From Alentia gelatinosa (lineage: Eukaryota > Annelida > Polychaeta > Phyllodocida > Polynoidae): DNA of 64,000 bases. The position numbers and the translations under genes are program-made. The notes beneath the pieces are model-generated. The model searched no databases, was not told where the DNA came from, and saw only the letters and a list, made by a program, of their open reading frames with translations. Below, piece after piece: positions 1 to 12,760 of this stretch (positions are counted from its first letter, which is position 1; every line of letters begins with the position of its first letter). The DNA lies in contig OX465581.1 in NCBI GenBank assembly GCA_950022655.1, positions 29,235,300 through 29,299,299 on the forward strand. Direction: 5' to 3'.

Positions 1-1550
1 GCAATTCAATACCGTATTGATGCACCACATGGAGTATCCTATCATTATGACATGAGCGGAAAAATGTTAGGATAAGTTATTTTGATTGAAATGCGAGCAT
101 CGTAGATTAAATAATGCCATAATCGTATATATGACAGATGGCTGGAGCAGACAAATACCATATGGTATACATACACTACGGGTGCTGCATGGCCTCTTTT
201 GTCATTAGTGAGAGTCCTTATCGTAGTACAGAGCAGTCACTGTAGGCGGTAATAGCACCTCTCAGTGGGAGCCGCCTGCGGGTGTTGAATATAATCTATG
301 GATATCGCGTGAGCTGCTCAATAGGACCGGTGTGGATGGGGGTGTTCAGATAACAACCACCATGGCTTGTCCTCAAGATCCTACACAGAAAGCAGGGAGC
401 GGGCCATGTTGGCCCCTGGCCACACACGGCCTCCACCACCTACCCCTAGATGGCATGTTGGACGCCCTGCATCCACGAGATCTCACACAACGACACGTTA
501 TATCTCGTCGGCGGTTCCGGCTGGATTTCAATTGTATACATGCTGCTAGCGAAACTCAAAGTCAATGCAACCTATTTTAACTGTTTGTTTTAGTGGGGAA
601 AAAACCAAAGTCAGATATCATATTAATCCGGCATTATTTCATTAGTCACCTGTTATATTATGCGGTGAAAAAGGAGCATAGCAGAGTATGAAGCGTAATC
701 TTCGTTAGTTGTGAGATATAATCAGTTTGCATTTTGTATATATGTATAACTAGCTTTCTCATGGCTAGACAAAATGGCATCGAATATTTTAAGGTTGTAA
801 ATGTACTGATGTAATAATATCAAATCCAGAAGAATGCCGTGGTTAGTGTAAAACGTTCGTAACTTTAATTTTGTAATGGCGATATGGAACTTCAAACTTC
901 AGTCGTCAGTGCCAAATTGGAGTTTAACATGATAGATCCAAATTTGATAATGGTGTTACACCTGCATTACCATTGTCTACCAGACAATGGGTTCTCCAAT
1001 AATAGTCCATGTCACAAAGTTTGTAAAATCATGGCGCTGGACAAACTGAGTGATTATACGAGCATGGGGGAATCAACTGTTAATCCATAACACAATCGGG
1101 AATATACGTCTACTGTATGAATATGAAATGCAACGAGCAACAGCCCCCAATAGAATGACATAATTTACAGCCACGAAGACAATGCTAAATACTCAACCTC
1201 GCTCAAAGTAATATTGATGGCGCCGCATTTCCTTTGCTATTTACTGTTAATATAATGTGTTTGCTATGGGCCGCCTGGCAGACATCCTTGACGATAGATC
1301 TGTAGAAATAAGATTGTAAAAAGCGACGATGACATCATCAATACTTTCCACCAGGCGCATGAAAAGAAATGTATATTACTATACACCTATGGGCGAACAT
1401 GTATGAAATACTGCCCGCTGCTTGGGGTGTAGTATAAATAATGTTCGCGCCCACTGTGTCAGCGGGCCGTAGTGAATAGCAGTGGTCTTTTGAGGTGCAG
1501 AAAAGTTAATAAAAACTTATTTTTCAACGAGTAGGAGGTGTATAGTAATA
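1..1550. other. AT-rich non-coding, nothing assigned
   Basis: Only short frames without domains. One GAGCTGCTC word at 311 is followed by AATAGG, a context repeated at 44,575 (GAGCTACTCAATAGG). Confidence 0.6.
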
Positions 1551-1697
1551 AGAAAACGTAGTGACTGAGCCCGTACGGTGTCCGTTCTCGGTCATTTGAT
1601 GGAAAAATACGGCCCTCTAGCCTGCGGCATCGGGCCGTATATTTTCATCAAATGACCTCGAACAGCCACCTGTAAGGGCTCAGTAACCACGTTTTCT
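1551..1697. mobile_element. 147-bp foldback (MITE-like hairpin)
   Basis: Two arms of about 60 nt are imperfect reverse complements around a short loop near 1,620. The left arm starts AGAAAACGTAGTGACTGAGC and runs to AAAAATACGGCCC; the right runs from GGGCCGTATATTTT to CACGTTTTCT. Matching blocks include CATTTGATG/CATCAAATG and GACTGAGCCC/GGGCTCAGT. No clear target-site duplication is seen, so origin as a transposon is inferred. Confidence 0.75.
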
Positions 1698-4600
1698 CAT
1701 AGAACTAATACAAGTGTAAATGTATTATGTTTGTGACCCTTCATAATATCACCCCGACTAAAGGATTCGAAGGCGGTCTAAACTGCATTAATTATTCATT
1801 CACTAAAGTGTGTACTTCTGCGTACGTATAAACCTGAATCATTCCGTTGGTGAAGGTCATTCATGCAGAGTGCGATGTGTTAATGTAGTAATGGTCCACG
1901 TAGAGCACTATTGGAAAACGTAGAGAGCCGCTGATAGCTGCCTGGCCACATACTAAACTGCGCATAGTAAAGTGCTTTCCTGTGGTGACTTTCGTTTCAC
2001 ACGACCATAAGTAAGGACTTTGAACGCAGAAGATTGCGGTGTTGTTGGCACGTACTGAGTATATGGTATTGCCTGTGTCATGAACGCGGATATTGCACAC
2101 TGGAGAGTGTCTATTGCCATGAGACTCTCCTCCTTTCCCCCGCCATTCACTGGAGTTAATCACAGGTACAAATCACCTGTACTCTTTCTTAGTTGCCATT
2201 GCCTCACGTTATCCTTACTGTACCTTTTCCAAACTTTACTAATTCTATTGAATACAAATCTTTACCGATCCTTTCCCCCGCTTTTCTCATGTCATCATAG
2301 GCCCAGTTTCTTAAATATAATGATACTGAGCTCATTACATAGCTTCCAGTCCTGCAATACAAGGACCAATATTCCATTCGCTTATGCAAAACTTGTGTCA
2401 AAGTCAGTTCAATTCATAGCATATCAGCTGTACCAGTCCTGTCCATTGACATCATGATGTGCCCAGTCTTTCCATTTACATGAGACTTTTATCAAACTAT
2501 GCTCATTCCACATCGTATTGACTCCAGCAATCGCGATAGCTCCCCCTACTCTACAGACAATCTCCTAATAATTTCCTCCAATCACCTCTGAAACTTTCCC
2601 GGGGTGTTTGGATAACCGGCTGTAGCTCGTGACCAAGGTGGCAAAACACCAAGGGAACACGACAAATTGACCCCCTTGCTCAGAGGGGGGTGCCATCAGT
2701 GTGAGGGGAAAACGCTCACTGCGTGCCTGCAACACCCAGCTCCTGTCCACTGGCCAAACGCAAGGCACTTACCGGTCACAGCCACCCGGGCACCAAACTG
2801 CTAATTCCAGACCGGAATGGAACCGGAAAATACTGTCCCACCAGGCCGTTGACGATTAGGCATCTGATGTTTTACGTTCCTATCGACCTATTTTTCTTTG
2901 AATTCTTTTTCATTGTATTTTTCAAGTTCGATAAAAAGAATACTGCTCCGCGAACCGGATTTCCGACCATTGTTTTATTTCCGGTGTGATGCACGTGTAA
3001 GACGTTTTACAGCACGAAGAAAGCGAGGGCAAAACTCTCCCAATCGAAAATGAAAATAAATTGCTCTAATCAAGCAGAATAAAAGATGTTTTTAATCCAG
3101 CCATCAGGATCAATTTTCTATTGTTCTGCACCAAACTCAAAAAGATTAATTTTGTTAGAAAAAAGATCGAAATCTAATATTCAAAATCGTTATTTGACAA
3201 TAAATAAGGCAAAAAGTACTTCATTATAAGGTGCCATTCGTTTTACAAACAAAACCCATTGTTTTCTTTTTAATCAGGAGAAAACAACTTTTTTAGTCTT
3301 GAAAAGAGACTGACTGATTGCACTTCAGAGTTGGCCAAGAGGGTGATTGATCAAATTATTTTCATTTAGTGATGTTTGACAACAAGCCAACGTACACCTT
3401 TAACCAGTTTACAACTCGGCAGTTCATCAATGGAAAAACAGACGCTGTTTCTGCATGCCCTTGCTGAAGATGCAGCACCGTACTCGATATCCCCCGGGCA
3501 TAGATCTATACTGCGTACATATACACAATGTAGCTCAGCTCAGCTCAGCGCTTTATATACCACCCACACATACACTAACCACACAAGACCAAATCATTCA
3601 GGGGAAAAAACCCAATCTATAAAAGCTCTCCAAGGCATTGGTGCCCACTTCCACAACTCGATGAGTCTGACAATATGGAAGGACCAATCCGCACCAGATG
3701 GCGTTGGCGGTAGAAGTGAGGCGGAAGGGGAAGTCGTGGGAGCGTGGGTGGATGGGTGGGGTGTACCAAGTCCTCCAAAGGCAGGTGTTTGTAATCCCCT
3801 TCAGCCGCCACCATGACCAGGATGATTACAGAGCGGACACCGGTGCAGCTAATCTGGCGCCGACGCCCCGGCTCCGCCTGAGACGACCGCTAAGTTACCA
3901 CACCCCCGGCATATAATCAATCCGCCTCTCTCAGGTCCGCGGGCAATAATTGTGTTCAGTCTGCACTAATGTCAAGTCGAATTACGTAACACTCTTGTCT
4001 TCTACTCTTTTAGACCTCGTGGGGTTCACATAGGAAGACTCGCCTCCAGAGCTGCGTGGGGATACACTCCAGAATGCGTCATTTCTTTGACGCTCCACTT
4101 TCCCTGGTTCCCTTGCCTTGATAGACGCAGTTACGAAACATACTTATTTGGTGTTCTTACTTGCATCGGCCACTATGACCTTTACAAACTTCATAAAACT
4201 AAAAAAAATAGGATCAGGCTTTTATGGGTAATTTCGATCATGCAGCCTTTGAAATGATAATCAAATAATTATAAACGATTATCCTAATTTCCCTAGTTTC
4301 CAAATTATAGCCGATTCATCAGCGACCACAATCGGATTTCAAAAACCAATTAGATTTAACATTTAAGCTGTTAATATAAATTAAATCACGATAATGGAGG
4401 TTCCCCTGCAATGGTGGGCTGAGGAGTGGCAGCGAGCTGAAACGAGACCTGTTCAATAACTACCCTGCATGTTCCGGTTTAGTGAGATGCTCCTGACCTG
4501 CTCAATTAGAAATACTGATGTAGGTCCCGGACACTTGGTAAAAAACGATAACAATACCGATCCACGCAGATGCCAATTTCCGGAGAGAAGCGCCTGTTTC

Positions 4601-7600
4601 TGGTGACAAGAGCCGAGTCCGATGGGGAGAAGCACGCCGAGACTCACCCTTCCCAACCCATCCCGAACTACCAAGAGACACACTCCAGATGGACTTCAAT
4701 CAATTATATCGTTTTCATCGCACCACCGACCCACGACCCCCCTGCAATTTCCGCCCCGTTTTTGCCCCCTTCTCAACATCATTGGACACGCGCGTTGTTT
4801 AATTAATCCCGGATCAGGTTGGGGGCCTGGTTAACGACGCGTGAGCAACTCACGGCGCCGTCATGACACCGAATGGGCTGGAGTGGTTGTGTTAAATAGA
4901 TAGGTATATTAACAATGCTATGGTTCACGGGAATACAAGGGCAATGCGAGTGGGTAGGAGCAGCTGAGCAATGATGCTGGGACAAAAGGTTAAGTGGACA
5001 TGAGAAACTCCTCCGGTACAAGGGATAAGCATGAGCTATTGCGGGGCATTAAGCGAACCCCCGGTGAATGATTAATGCAGAGCAGCAGATGGGATGGGGA
5101 ATCAGACCGCGATGAGTGAGTTGCTCGGTATGATCAGAAATGACCGTACCCTGCAATCATACCGACATGGATATCAATTCAAACTACATCTACAATGGTT
5201 TTATTGCCTACCCTTTTATCTGAATACACTATAGCATCCGAACCATTATGAGGACTCTTCTCCTCCAAATTACAACCTCATTAAAGCACTTAGTGCAGAA
5301 CATCCACAATAAAGAATGATAGTTGATCGATGTGGTGATATTGGTTGTAGTCTCCCCGCGCAACCTCATGTACTGAGTGAGAGGAATTGTTTGCGCAGAC
5401 AGAGTTGATAGGACAGCCAGTTGACAGAGCGGCAGTTATGTGACCCCAGTGTACTGGTGTCGTTATTCGGCTTCCCCCCCCAACGGACATAACCGTGATT
5501 ACTGAGTCAACGACGTCAACAATGCCATCGTGGTGTCATCAAAAGGAGAACTATGCTTTGAGAGTAAATGTCGTGCTTTTCAATAGAGCTTTCCCCGTGC
5601 ACGTGTGCATTGCTACAAAAAAAAATCGCCTTTAAAAGGAACAATGAAGGGTATGAAGAGACAAAAGGCGTATCGTGAACATTTGCTTAAATCAGAACTA
5701 AATATCACACAAATTATTACTTGGATTTCTGAAAAGTTCTTAACATCCCAGTATTTCAACAAGCTCTGGAATTATTCGAACCTGTTTCAAATTCAATAGC
5801 AATAGGTGGTTGTGCAAATACTTTGTCACCTGCCTCCTCAGATTCCCAACCGTAAGATCATGTAGGCATATTTGTAAGGCAGCTTATGAGATGATTCAAT
5901 TCATATGTCAACTACAAATTAACAAGTCCTGAGAACTGCAGCATGCTGTGGTCTCCCCTGGCACGCCCCTGGTGTATTGAAATATGCGAACTGAAAGCGT
6001 TCAAAACCCTATATCGCTGTCTCTTAAAGAGCCCTAGTTATTTCCCAATGAGCGCAGATCTTCATTAAAGTACATGGGAGGGTCTGTGAGGTTGCAGGGA
6101 CGTTGTAAGTAGTACTAACAAGAAAATATTGAGACATCAGGACGAAGAATGGCGAGGAAGTGCTAAGGAGACGAATAATGGGAAATCTAGAGAAAGGGCC
6201 AAGGGGTGATAAAGGTCTCAGAGCACTCACTAATCAAATGGTCCGTTCTGATATCCGGAAAGTATGACCTCTGGTTTGTCAGGTTTTGGAGGGTTGGATC
6301 CCAGCATTCAAGTCGCCTTTACCAAATCTCGCAACCGACGCTGGGGAATAAACGTGGGCACTTAAGAGTAGTAGTCATCAGGGGACTGTTCTAGAAGGAG
6401 CTGTCGAGATTGCTGAGAGCTGGGGGTCGATGGTCGTCTTCGCGAGTCGAAGTAGGTAGATGCGTAACAAGTGTCCGAGCAGTCGATGAGTAGCTCGCCT
6501 GAGGAGCAACTCGGCAGGTCAGCGAAGCGTCCATAATGTAGGGTCTGATCTAATCTCATTAGTACCGCCATTACCGGGCGGCGGCAGCACATCAGTAAGT
6601 CGGACCAGACCCGGGCCACGCCTGCTCCGAGGCACCCATTTGGTTTATGGGACAGCTGCGGATTAAAGCAAAGCAGGAAGCAACATTCTATTATGCCTCA
6701 GACCCAGCTCACTCTGCAAATTGCATGGTGGTTAGGCCAGAAGCCATGTGGGTCGACAAGAAACCTGGTACCGCTATAAATAACTGCTGAACAGCTAAAC
6801 TTGCGTTCTGGTGAATGATTGTATGATAGATTACCTGCTCTGACCGACCACAACTCAACCAATACGATGATGTAACGCATCTATTATACACATTCACATC
6901 TATCAATAATACATAAATGTGATTACGCAACCATACACATGTACTCATTCGCTGGGGTCTGCTGGCTTATTGCTGGACGAAGGCGTCTAATGTACACATC
7001 CAGTCAGGGCTGCGAGTTTACTATTGCGAATGATGATGTGAATGGGTCAGGGTTATACTGGCTGATTGATTGATGATACAGTATAGATCCTTATAGAGTA
7101 ATATGCATCAACAATGCATCTCAACACGTATATAATTATTGATCTTTTTATATACAAATATATGTTCAGAACACATCTTCACCTTTCACAATGAATTTAT
7201 TTCATTGCTTTTATTTTTCGACACCAGAAACACTTGATTCACCTGTTGGGTTAACGAACCATTTATATCAGACCGCTCAGTTTGAAGGATAACAAGGATA
7301 GAACCACAAGCTGGGACAACCACTTCCAATCAGAGACAGTTCATCTCTGTCCAATGATCGTACTTGATCATGCCATACACGCGTGTTTTCAATCCTGTAA
7401 ATTGGATCAAGCATGCATGTTTAACTCTTGTTGTGTTCCATACAATAATCCATATTGATGTTCAGCCTCCAGTTGCACATCGCTCAATGAGGTCGACATA
7501 GTATAATAACACATCCACGGTGGCTGGCTATACATTTTTAATGCTGGAATCCTTGTAGTACTGGTAAAAACAACCCCGCGGGACCCGTATCCATGAATAA

Positions 7601-8550
7601 TAAATAATGATAATAACACGTCTGGGGTCGAATATAGCAATAAGGCGAAATGCACTACTTTGGCACTGAAGCTAAATGCTTGGGTTCAGCTGCTGCTGTG
7701 CCTACATGCAAAATGTGAATGTATATAATGATATCACCGACATGTTTTTGATACTAAGGCCATCAGGTTGAGTATATCATAGATACAGGTAAAGGGATTC
7801 GCAATTCAAAGTAATCATTTGCTTTTGTACGAGTTGATATTTGCACCTACCAACAGAAGTATAGTTAGGAGACCTGGGTGGTACAACTTCGTTTTTCCCT
7901 CAATACTGAGCGAAATATTGACACAGATCTAACTACAGCTGCGAATTTTATATAGCTCTAACACTCTAAGCCTGATGTATATGGAGGTAGCGACTTTCAA
8001 CAGAAACAGGATCATTGTTCATTATAATAAACCATTAAATAAGATACAAATTATTTTCTGACAAATATTGTGATAAAATGTCTGACAAATACGGGAATTG
8101 AAAGATTCAAGGTAAGACTGGGTGTGCTATTAGGTTTTTGGCTATGTGGCAACTAGATATTTCCTAAGTTTCTTTATAAAGAATCTATATCAAAACCTTA
8201 TTAATCTGCAGTTCATATCTGATACCAACTATGAAATTAAGGTAAATTACATATATTCCCTGGATATCAAATTCCAATAACCGGGGCCGACTGGGAAACA
8301 CATTGAATAGCATGCCGCATGAGGTAAACTGTGAATATGGCTTCAGCTGACGGATAAATATATGAGTGTGGATCCAATAGGTGGTTTATATATTACAGGG
8401 ATATATGACATGTCAGCGCTCTGAGTCTATCGTCGACGACCAGCGTCCACAGCTAGCAAACCAGTCCTAAAAAAACTCCCGTCTAGGACAGTCGATACTT
8501 GTTGTCTTGTTGGGCGGCACGTCATATGGCCGTCCGCCTCCTCCCGCCTC
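1698..8550. other. Non-coding stretch, no gene supported
   Basis: No frame here shows a domain or paired splice sites. A modestly GC-rich patch lies at 3,690-3,910. GAGCAACTC/GAGTTGCTC words occur at 4,843, 5,118 and 6,504. Confidence 0.5.
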
Positions 8551-8976
8551 ATTCATTTAATAAATGCTGTTAGGGCGAGCGGCCGGCGAGCTGCTCAGCT
8601 GGGTGGGGGTAGGGGCTGGGGTCTTTGTGCGCTGAGAGCAGCTCGCCTCACCGTGCATCACGGTCACATCCCAGCGATGACGTATAAGCCTAGTCCCGGC
8701 CTCCTCGCCGTAGTAGGGGCGCGAGCAGCTCGGAGCTGGCTCCCACATCTCCACGTCCACACCCATTATACAGTGACAAGACACCCGATCCATCTTCCAC
8801 CACGCTAAGACACTAAAGTGCCCCGTCCGGGCCTCACCATCTCGCACTGCGTACACTCTGGGAGCGCCTGTTTGAGCTTTGTATCACTACAGTTCACAGT
8901 TGTGAGGCCGTGAACCTCCTTATACAAAAATACATCAAGCGACACGTTAGACCTTATTTCTACGAGCAGTTCACGT

Positions 8977-10056
8977 TCAACTGACTCCGTCCGCGACGTC
9001 ATAAGCCACGTTGACGAAAGATGAGTGTAACCACGACTGGCGCTGCTCCAGGGGGTCTCCAGTATCTGGGGGTTTATGCGCCGTGATCTGCACCATAGGG
9101 CGCCGCGACGGCGTCCCCGGAAGTGACCCGCCCCCGGAAGTGGAACCCGTGTTCAGCGCCCTGCGTGCCTGGGGCGACGCGAAGCCCGCGTTGGCGCTCA
9201 TCGACAGGGATTGGGTCCGGTTCACCGGGGGTTTCATCTTCTGAACACCGACCCCACCGTCGCTGCCAGGGGGCAGACGTGCGAGCTGCGGCAGGCTATC
9301 GCTCTCACTGCTACTCATGTCCAGACTTTCATAAATCTTGTCGAAGCAGTCCAGAGCCCGCTGCTCTTCACTGTTAATGCTCCTCCTTAGGTCACCGTTG
9401 GGCACCCTGCCTTGGTGAGTGGCAGGGGCCGTGCTACCTTGCTGGGGATCTGATTCGTGACGCTGGCGCCCCTGGCGGCCGGCCTGCGAGGGCAGCGCGG
9501 ACCCTGGGCCACCGGACGAGGGAGTGGCGACCTCGCGGAAGTACACGTTGGGGTTGTTGGTGCTGGCCGTCAGTCCCTGATAGTCACTGGCCACGCCGCC
9601 ATCGGGCGACTTGGCGCCGCTAGGATCGGAGCCGGCTGAAGGCCCCGACTCCTCGTCGGAGATGACCTGGCCAGGTCCGTCGTAGGCGTGCCGGCCTTTG
9701 GTCTGGTCGCGCACCGACGAGTACTTCTTCTCGGCCTCCCACAGCTCCATGCCCCCCGTCCGGTAGCGGGCCTCGTAACGCTGGAACCGCCGCAGCTTGC
9801 GCCAGGTGTAGCAGCGCATGGAGACTATGACGATGAGGATAAAGATTACAGGCGCCACGCCTCCTATCGCAAGGAACACGTACGAGAAGAGCTCAACCTC
9901 CAGGCCCCAGATGGTGTCCGGTGGACTTAGCGTATAAGTCCTGTTGTCTAGGTTGGGTACCAGCGGCGAGGTCGTCGTCAGCGTACCGTTACCGAGGACG
10001 CCGCCGCCGACGCTGGTGACAATGACGTCAGCAGTCATGGTGGTCGCTGACGTCAT
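8977..10056 (-). CDS. Single-pass membrane protein of unknown family, single long exon
   Basis: From the ATG at 10,056 the frame encodes 359 residues; without an ATG it stays open a further 25 or so codons upstream to a TGA. Residues 1-56 are Thr/Ser/Val-rich with N-glycosylation sequons near residues 23 (NGT) and 38 (NRT). Residues about 57-80 form one hydrophobic helix (YVFLAIGGVAPVIFILIVIV). It is followed by a strongly basic RCYTWRKLRRFQRYEARYR, placing the tail in the cytoplasm. The tail (about 280 residues) is low in hydrophobics and rich in Ser, Gly, Pro and Asp/Glu, with SSSESDSLPQL and RTQSLSMSA stretches that resemble phosphorylation sites. There is no classical signal peptide. Either this is a type III protein from one exon, or it is the last coding exon of a larger receptor or adhesion protein. 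I do not recognise homologues. Confidence 0.65.
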   Translation of the reverse strand: MTSATTMTADVIVTSVGGGVLGNGTLTTTSPLVPNLDNRTYTLSPPDTIWGLEVELFSYVFLAIGGVAPVIFILIVIVSMRCYTWRKLRRFQRYEARYRTGGMELWEAEKKYSSVRDQTKGRHAYDGPGQVISDEESGPSAGSDPSGAKSPDGGVASDYQGLTASTNNPNVYFREVATPSSGGPGSALPSQAGRQGRQRHESDPQQGSTAPATHQGRVPNGDLRRSINSEEQRALDCFDKIYESLDMSSSESDSLPQLARLPPGSDGGVGVQKMKPPVNRTQSLSMSANAGFASPQARRALNTGSTSGGGSLPGTPSRRPMVQITAHKPPDTGDPLEQRQSWLHSSFVNVAYDVADGVS

Positions 10057-12434
10057 GATGGCGTCTGTAACACAGGTACCGTCTCCTATCGACACAAGCT
10101 CCGGGTGCTTTCCTTTTAGTACAATTAATCAATCACTCCCATTTTTACCGGCGGCGGGTATGGTACATAGCCGTTCATCACGGCAAGTATCTGACGCTGG
10201 GAAAATACGTCACGCGGAGTTTATTGTCGGTGACGTTGACGTGTCTGTCGCATTAAGCGATCTGGGTGGTTCAAATAAACTCCTCTTCTTCAGAACCCCA
10301 GGGCGGTTCGCTAGTGGCGGCACCTATTGGATATCTAGAGATAGAGCCGTATAGTAATTGTGAGTTTACGGAGGCGTGCACTGAGTGACTGTTGTCACGA
10401 GTGTCTCTCTGATCAAATGTATGGGGATTGGTAGGTATGACACGTACACAGACACATTGACGTATATTGTACTCTCGGGGGGTTAACTCTCTTCACACTC
10501 CCTCTCGCTAGACGCTAACAGTGATCGAACATCCATAACAAAATCAATGTGCTTCACAAGTACAACAACACAACAAACTGCAGAATCCCACGCTGCTCAA
10601 AACACACAGTCCCTAGTGTTCACTACCGGCGATCACTGGACGTCACACGCTACACAATAGGTTCCCCAGGTGGCGCGCCGGGTGGTGGCGACGTCGTCGC
10701 TGGGCGTCGTCCGCCAGCATGACTGGAGCGCCGGGACCTGCCTAGTCTCGCGGGGTTAAGGGGTCAGCGGTGACCGATCGATGGAGCGGACCGCCGTCCG
10801 GCCACCCGGTCCCACCGCGCCCTACTCCCGCCACAGCATGCTCCCAATCCGTTCCGCGCGCCCTCCTCCCCCGTCCGATACCATTCCCCGATGATGATGA
10901 ATGGTGGCGGGCGCTCCCAGCTCACCGACTCCTAATAAATCACGTACCGGGGTCCTGCGCTGGGTTCAGTGAATGAACAGAAAAGCCCCGTCTCTATATC
11001 TATAGGTGTCTACAGTCTAGAGGGCTCGCTCGTTCGTAATGGCGGTATTATTATTATTCCCTGACCGTAGATCTGCTAACACACAGCTGCGATGAGTTGG
11101 TATGATAAGGTAAGCACAATCCGTATGGGAAAGTGAACGTGCAGCGGTGACTGTGGCCCACCACCACCTCCACTCTCATGCCGCCGTACACTGAACCACC
11201 TGTCTCGCGGACGTGCGTTGATCCCTGTGAGCGGGCACGGCTGGTGTATCAACACACCGCATACCACCACATGTCAGCATGGCCAGATGGAGAAACCGCC
11301 TTCTCCCCACGTCCTCCCCTACACAGCCTACCTTCCATACCACACCGCTGAGTCACTCAGGTATAGTGTGGCAGCAGGGGAGGGGAGAAGTCCATGCATA
11401 TTTCATCCCTTCTCTACTCCACTCCGGAAGACGCGTGGAGGTGAGTGAGGCAAGTGTGTTGGTCTGAGCAACTCGTCGCTGGGATAATGATGCTCGACTC
11501 TGAGCTGCTCCAAGGCTAGAGTGGCTCAATAAATACATTCAATTACCCACGCGTGTCAAGTAGTTACCTAGCTTGTCTTCCAATAAGTATAGTGTCCCAA
11601 GCCGGCCACAGGCTACATCCCTGGACTATTTAGCGACGGTCAGTGGCCCGCCCATCTCCCTGATCGATCTGTTACGTCATGGTTCCTCCACGCGTCTCTC
11701 CCAGCCTGACGTGGGTCGGAGTAAACAATGTCAATGGGCTGAGCTGGGACGTTACTTTAGTCTGTACAGTGGCTACGGGGGGAGGATGGGAGGGCGGAGG
11801 CTGGAGTATCTCCTACTCCTGGTGACATGTGAGAAAGCAGGTGTACGACTGGAGCGGGAGCCTGGTCGTTGCTCGAGGCCGGGCCGCCGCGTGTGACAGG
11901 TGCAGAGGCGTAGTAAGGGCTGGTTCCCTGTGAGTGGCAGTGTGTGGTGGTGGGTGTGGCCCGGCTCGGGACCAAGTCCACGTGGCGGTGATCGGGCGCA
12001 GTGAGGAGCAGCCACACTGGACAGCGCGTATGGAGTGAGAGGGCGGCTGTCAGAAGGTCTGATCATACACACACCGCATGCTACGGCTAACACGCTTCTC
12101 CAGTGAAATCCGAGTCAATGCTGTCCTCGTTCTGCACAACATTCACGCACCCACCATCCCCTCCAATATCCAGCTGGTAGAACCTAGTATGATTGGGGCT
12201 CCAGGGGTGGATCTTGAGTGAACGGGGTGTCCATGGGTCGACATATCAGCCACGCCCACATCTCTCTCAGGAGGCGCACGTTCGGCGCCCGGCGGCGCGC
12301 TAACTAAACTACCACCTCGTCCCGGCTCGGGTCTCGCTCCACGTGAATCGAGCTACACCCGCCGACGACGGGAGCAGCTCACAACCACTCAACACCAGCC
12401 GCGGCGAGCGGATCGCCTGACGGGCCCGCTGTAG

Positions 12435-12435
<1 letters not shown>

Positions 12436-12468
<33 letters not shown>

Positions 12469-12478
12469 CGTCGTCGTC
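12436..12478. repeat. GCC trinucleotide repeat passing into GTC repeat
   Basis: About ten GCC/CCG units run directly into four GTC/TCG units. On the minus strand it reads as poly-Ala or poly-Arg in different frames, which explains the homopolymer open frames there. It sits in the CpG-rich flank of the membrane-protein exon. Confidence 0.9.
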
Positions 12479-12603
12479 TTCGCACAGACGGGCGCTGGCT
12501 GGCTGCCTGGCGATGCGGGTCCGTCAGCTGCTGCTGATGCTCTGTTACCAAGACAACCTGCGGACCAATTATGAAAAGTGCGACCAGCGGGCGGTGGACG
12601 CGG

Positions 12604-12654
12604 TGGGAGGGAGGGAGGGAGGAAGGGAGGAAGGGAGGAAGGGAGGGTGGGGGG
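12604..12654 (+). repeat. GGGA/GGAA purine tract, G-quadruplex-capable
   Basis: An uninterrupted purine strand made of GGGAGGGA and GGAAGGGA units, ending in GGGTGGGGGG. More than four G3 runs with 1-5 nt loops satisfy the usual G-quadruplex pattern on the plus strand. Confidence 0.85.
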
Positions 12655-12760
12655 ATGCCCGGCCGAGCTGCTCGCTATGGCGGGCCGGGAGCAACTCCTC
12701 ACGAGCCTCGGGGTCTCCGTGAACCAGCTTACACCTTGAGGCCTGGCCTTGGATCTGGAT

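Larger units (their letters stand above)
10057..12760. promoter_or_regulatory. CpG-rich flank of the membrane-protein exon; possible promoter/5' exon region
   Basis: From about 8.5 to 12.75 kb the sequence is distinctly richer in G+C and CpG than the AT-rich surroundings. It holds TGACGTCA-type motifs near 10,022 and 10,048 (inside the coding exon), several GAGCWGCTC copies, a GCC/GTC run at 12,436-12,478 and a GGGA/GGAA run at 12,604-12,654. Animal promoters often look like this. No TATA box or coding exon could be assigned. A consensus donor (TTGTAAGTAA) sits on the plus strand near 12,946, just past the GC-rich part, and could end a divergent non-coding first exon. Confidence 0.35.

Noticed and set aside
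2774..2850. Minus-strand frame ending at a GTAAGTG consensus donor near 2,773
   Set aside because: One frame is open up to the donor, but there is no convincing acceptor, no family resemblance and no neighbouring exon.
12379..12702. Pro/Ser- and Ala-rich open frames on both strands in the 12.3-12.9 kb region
   Set aside because: They are fully explained by the GCC/GTC run and the GGGA/GGAA tract; no domain, start context or splice support.
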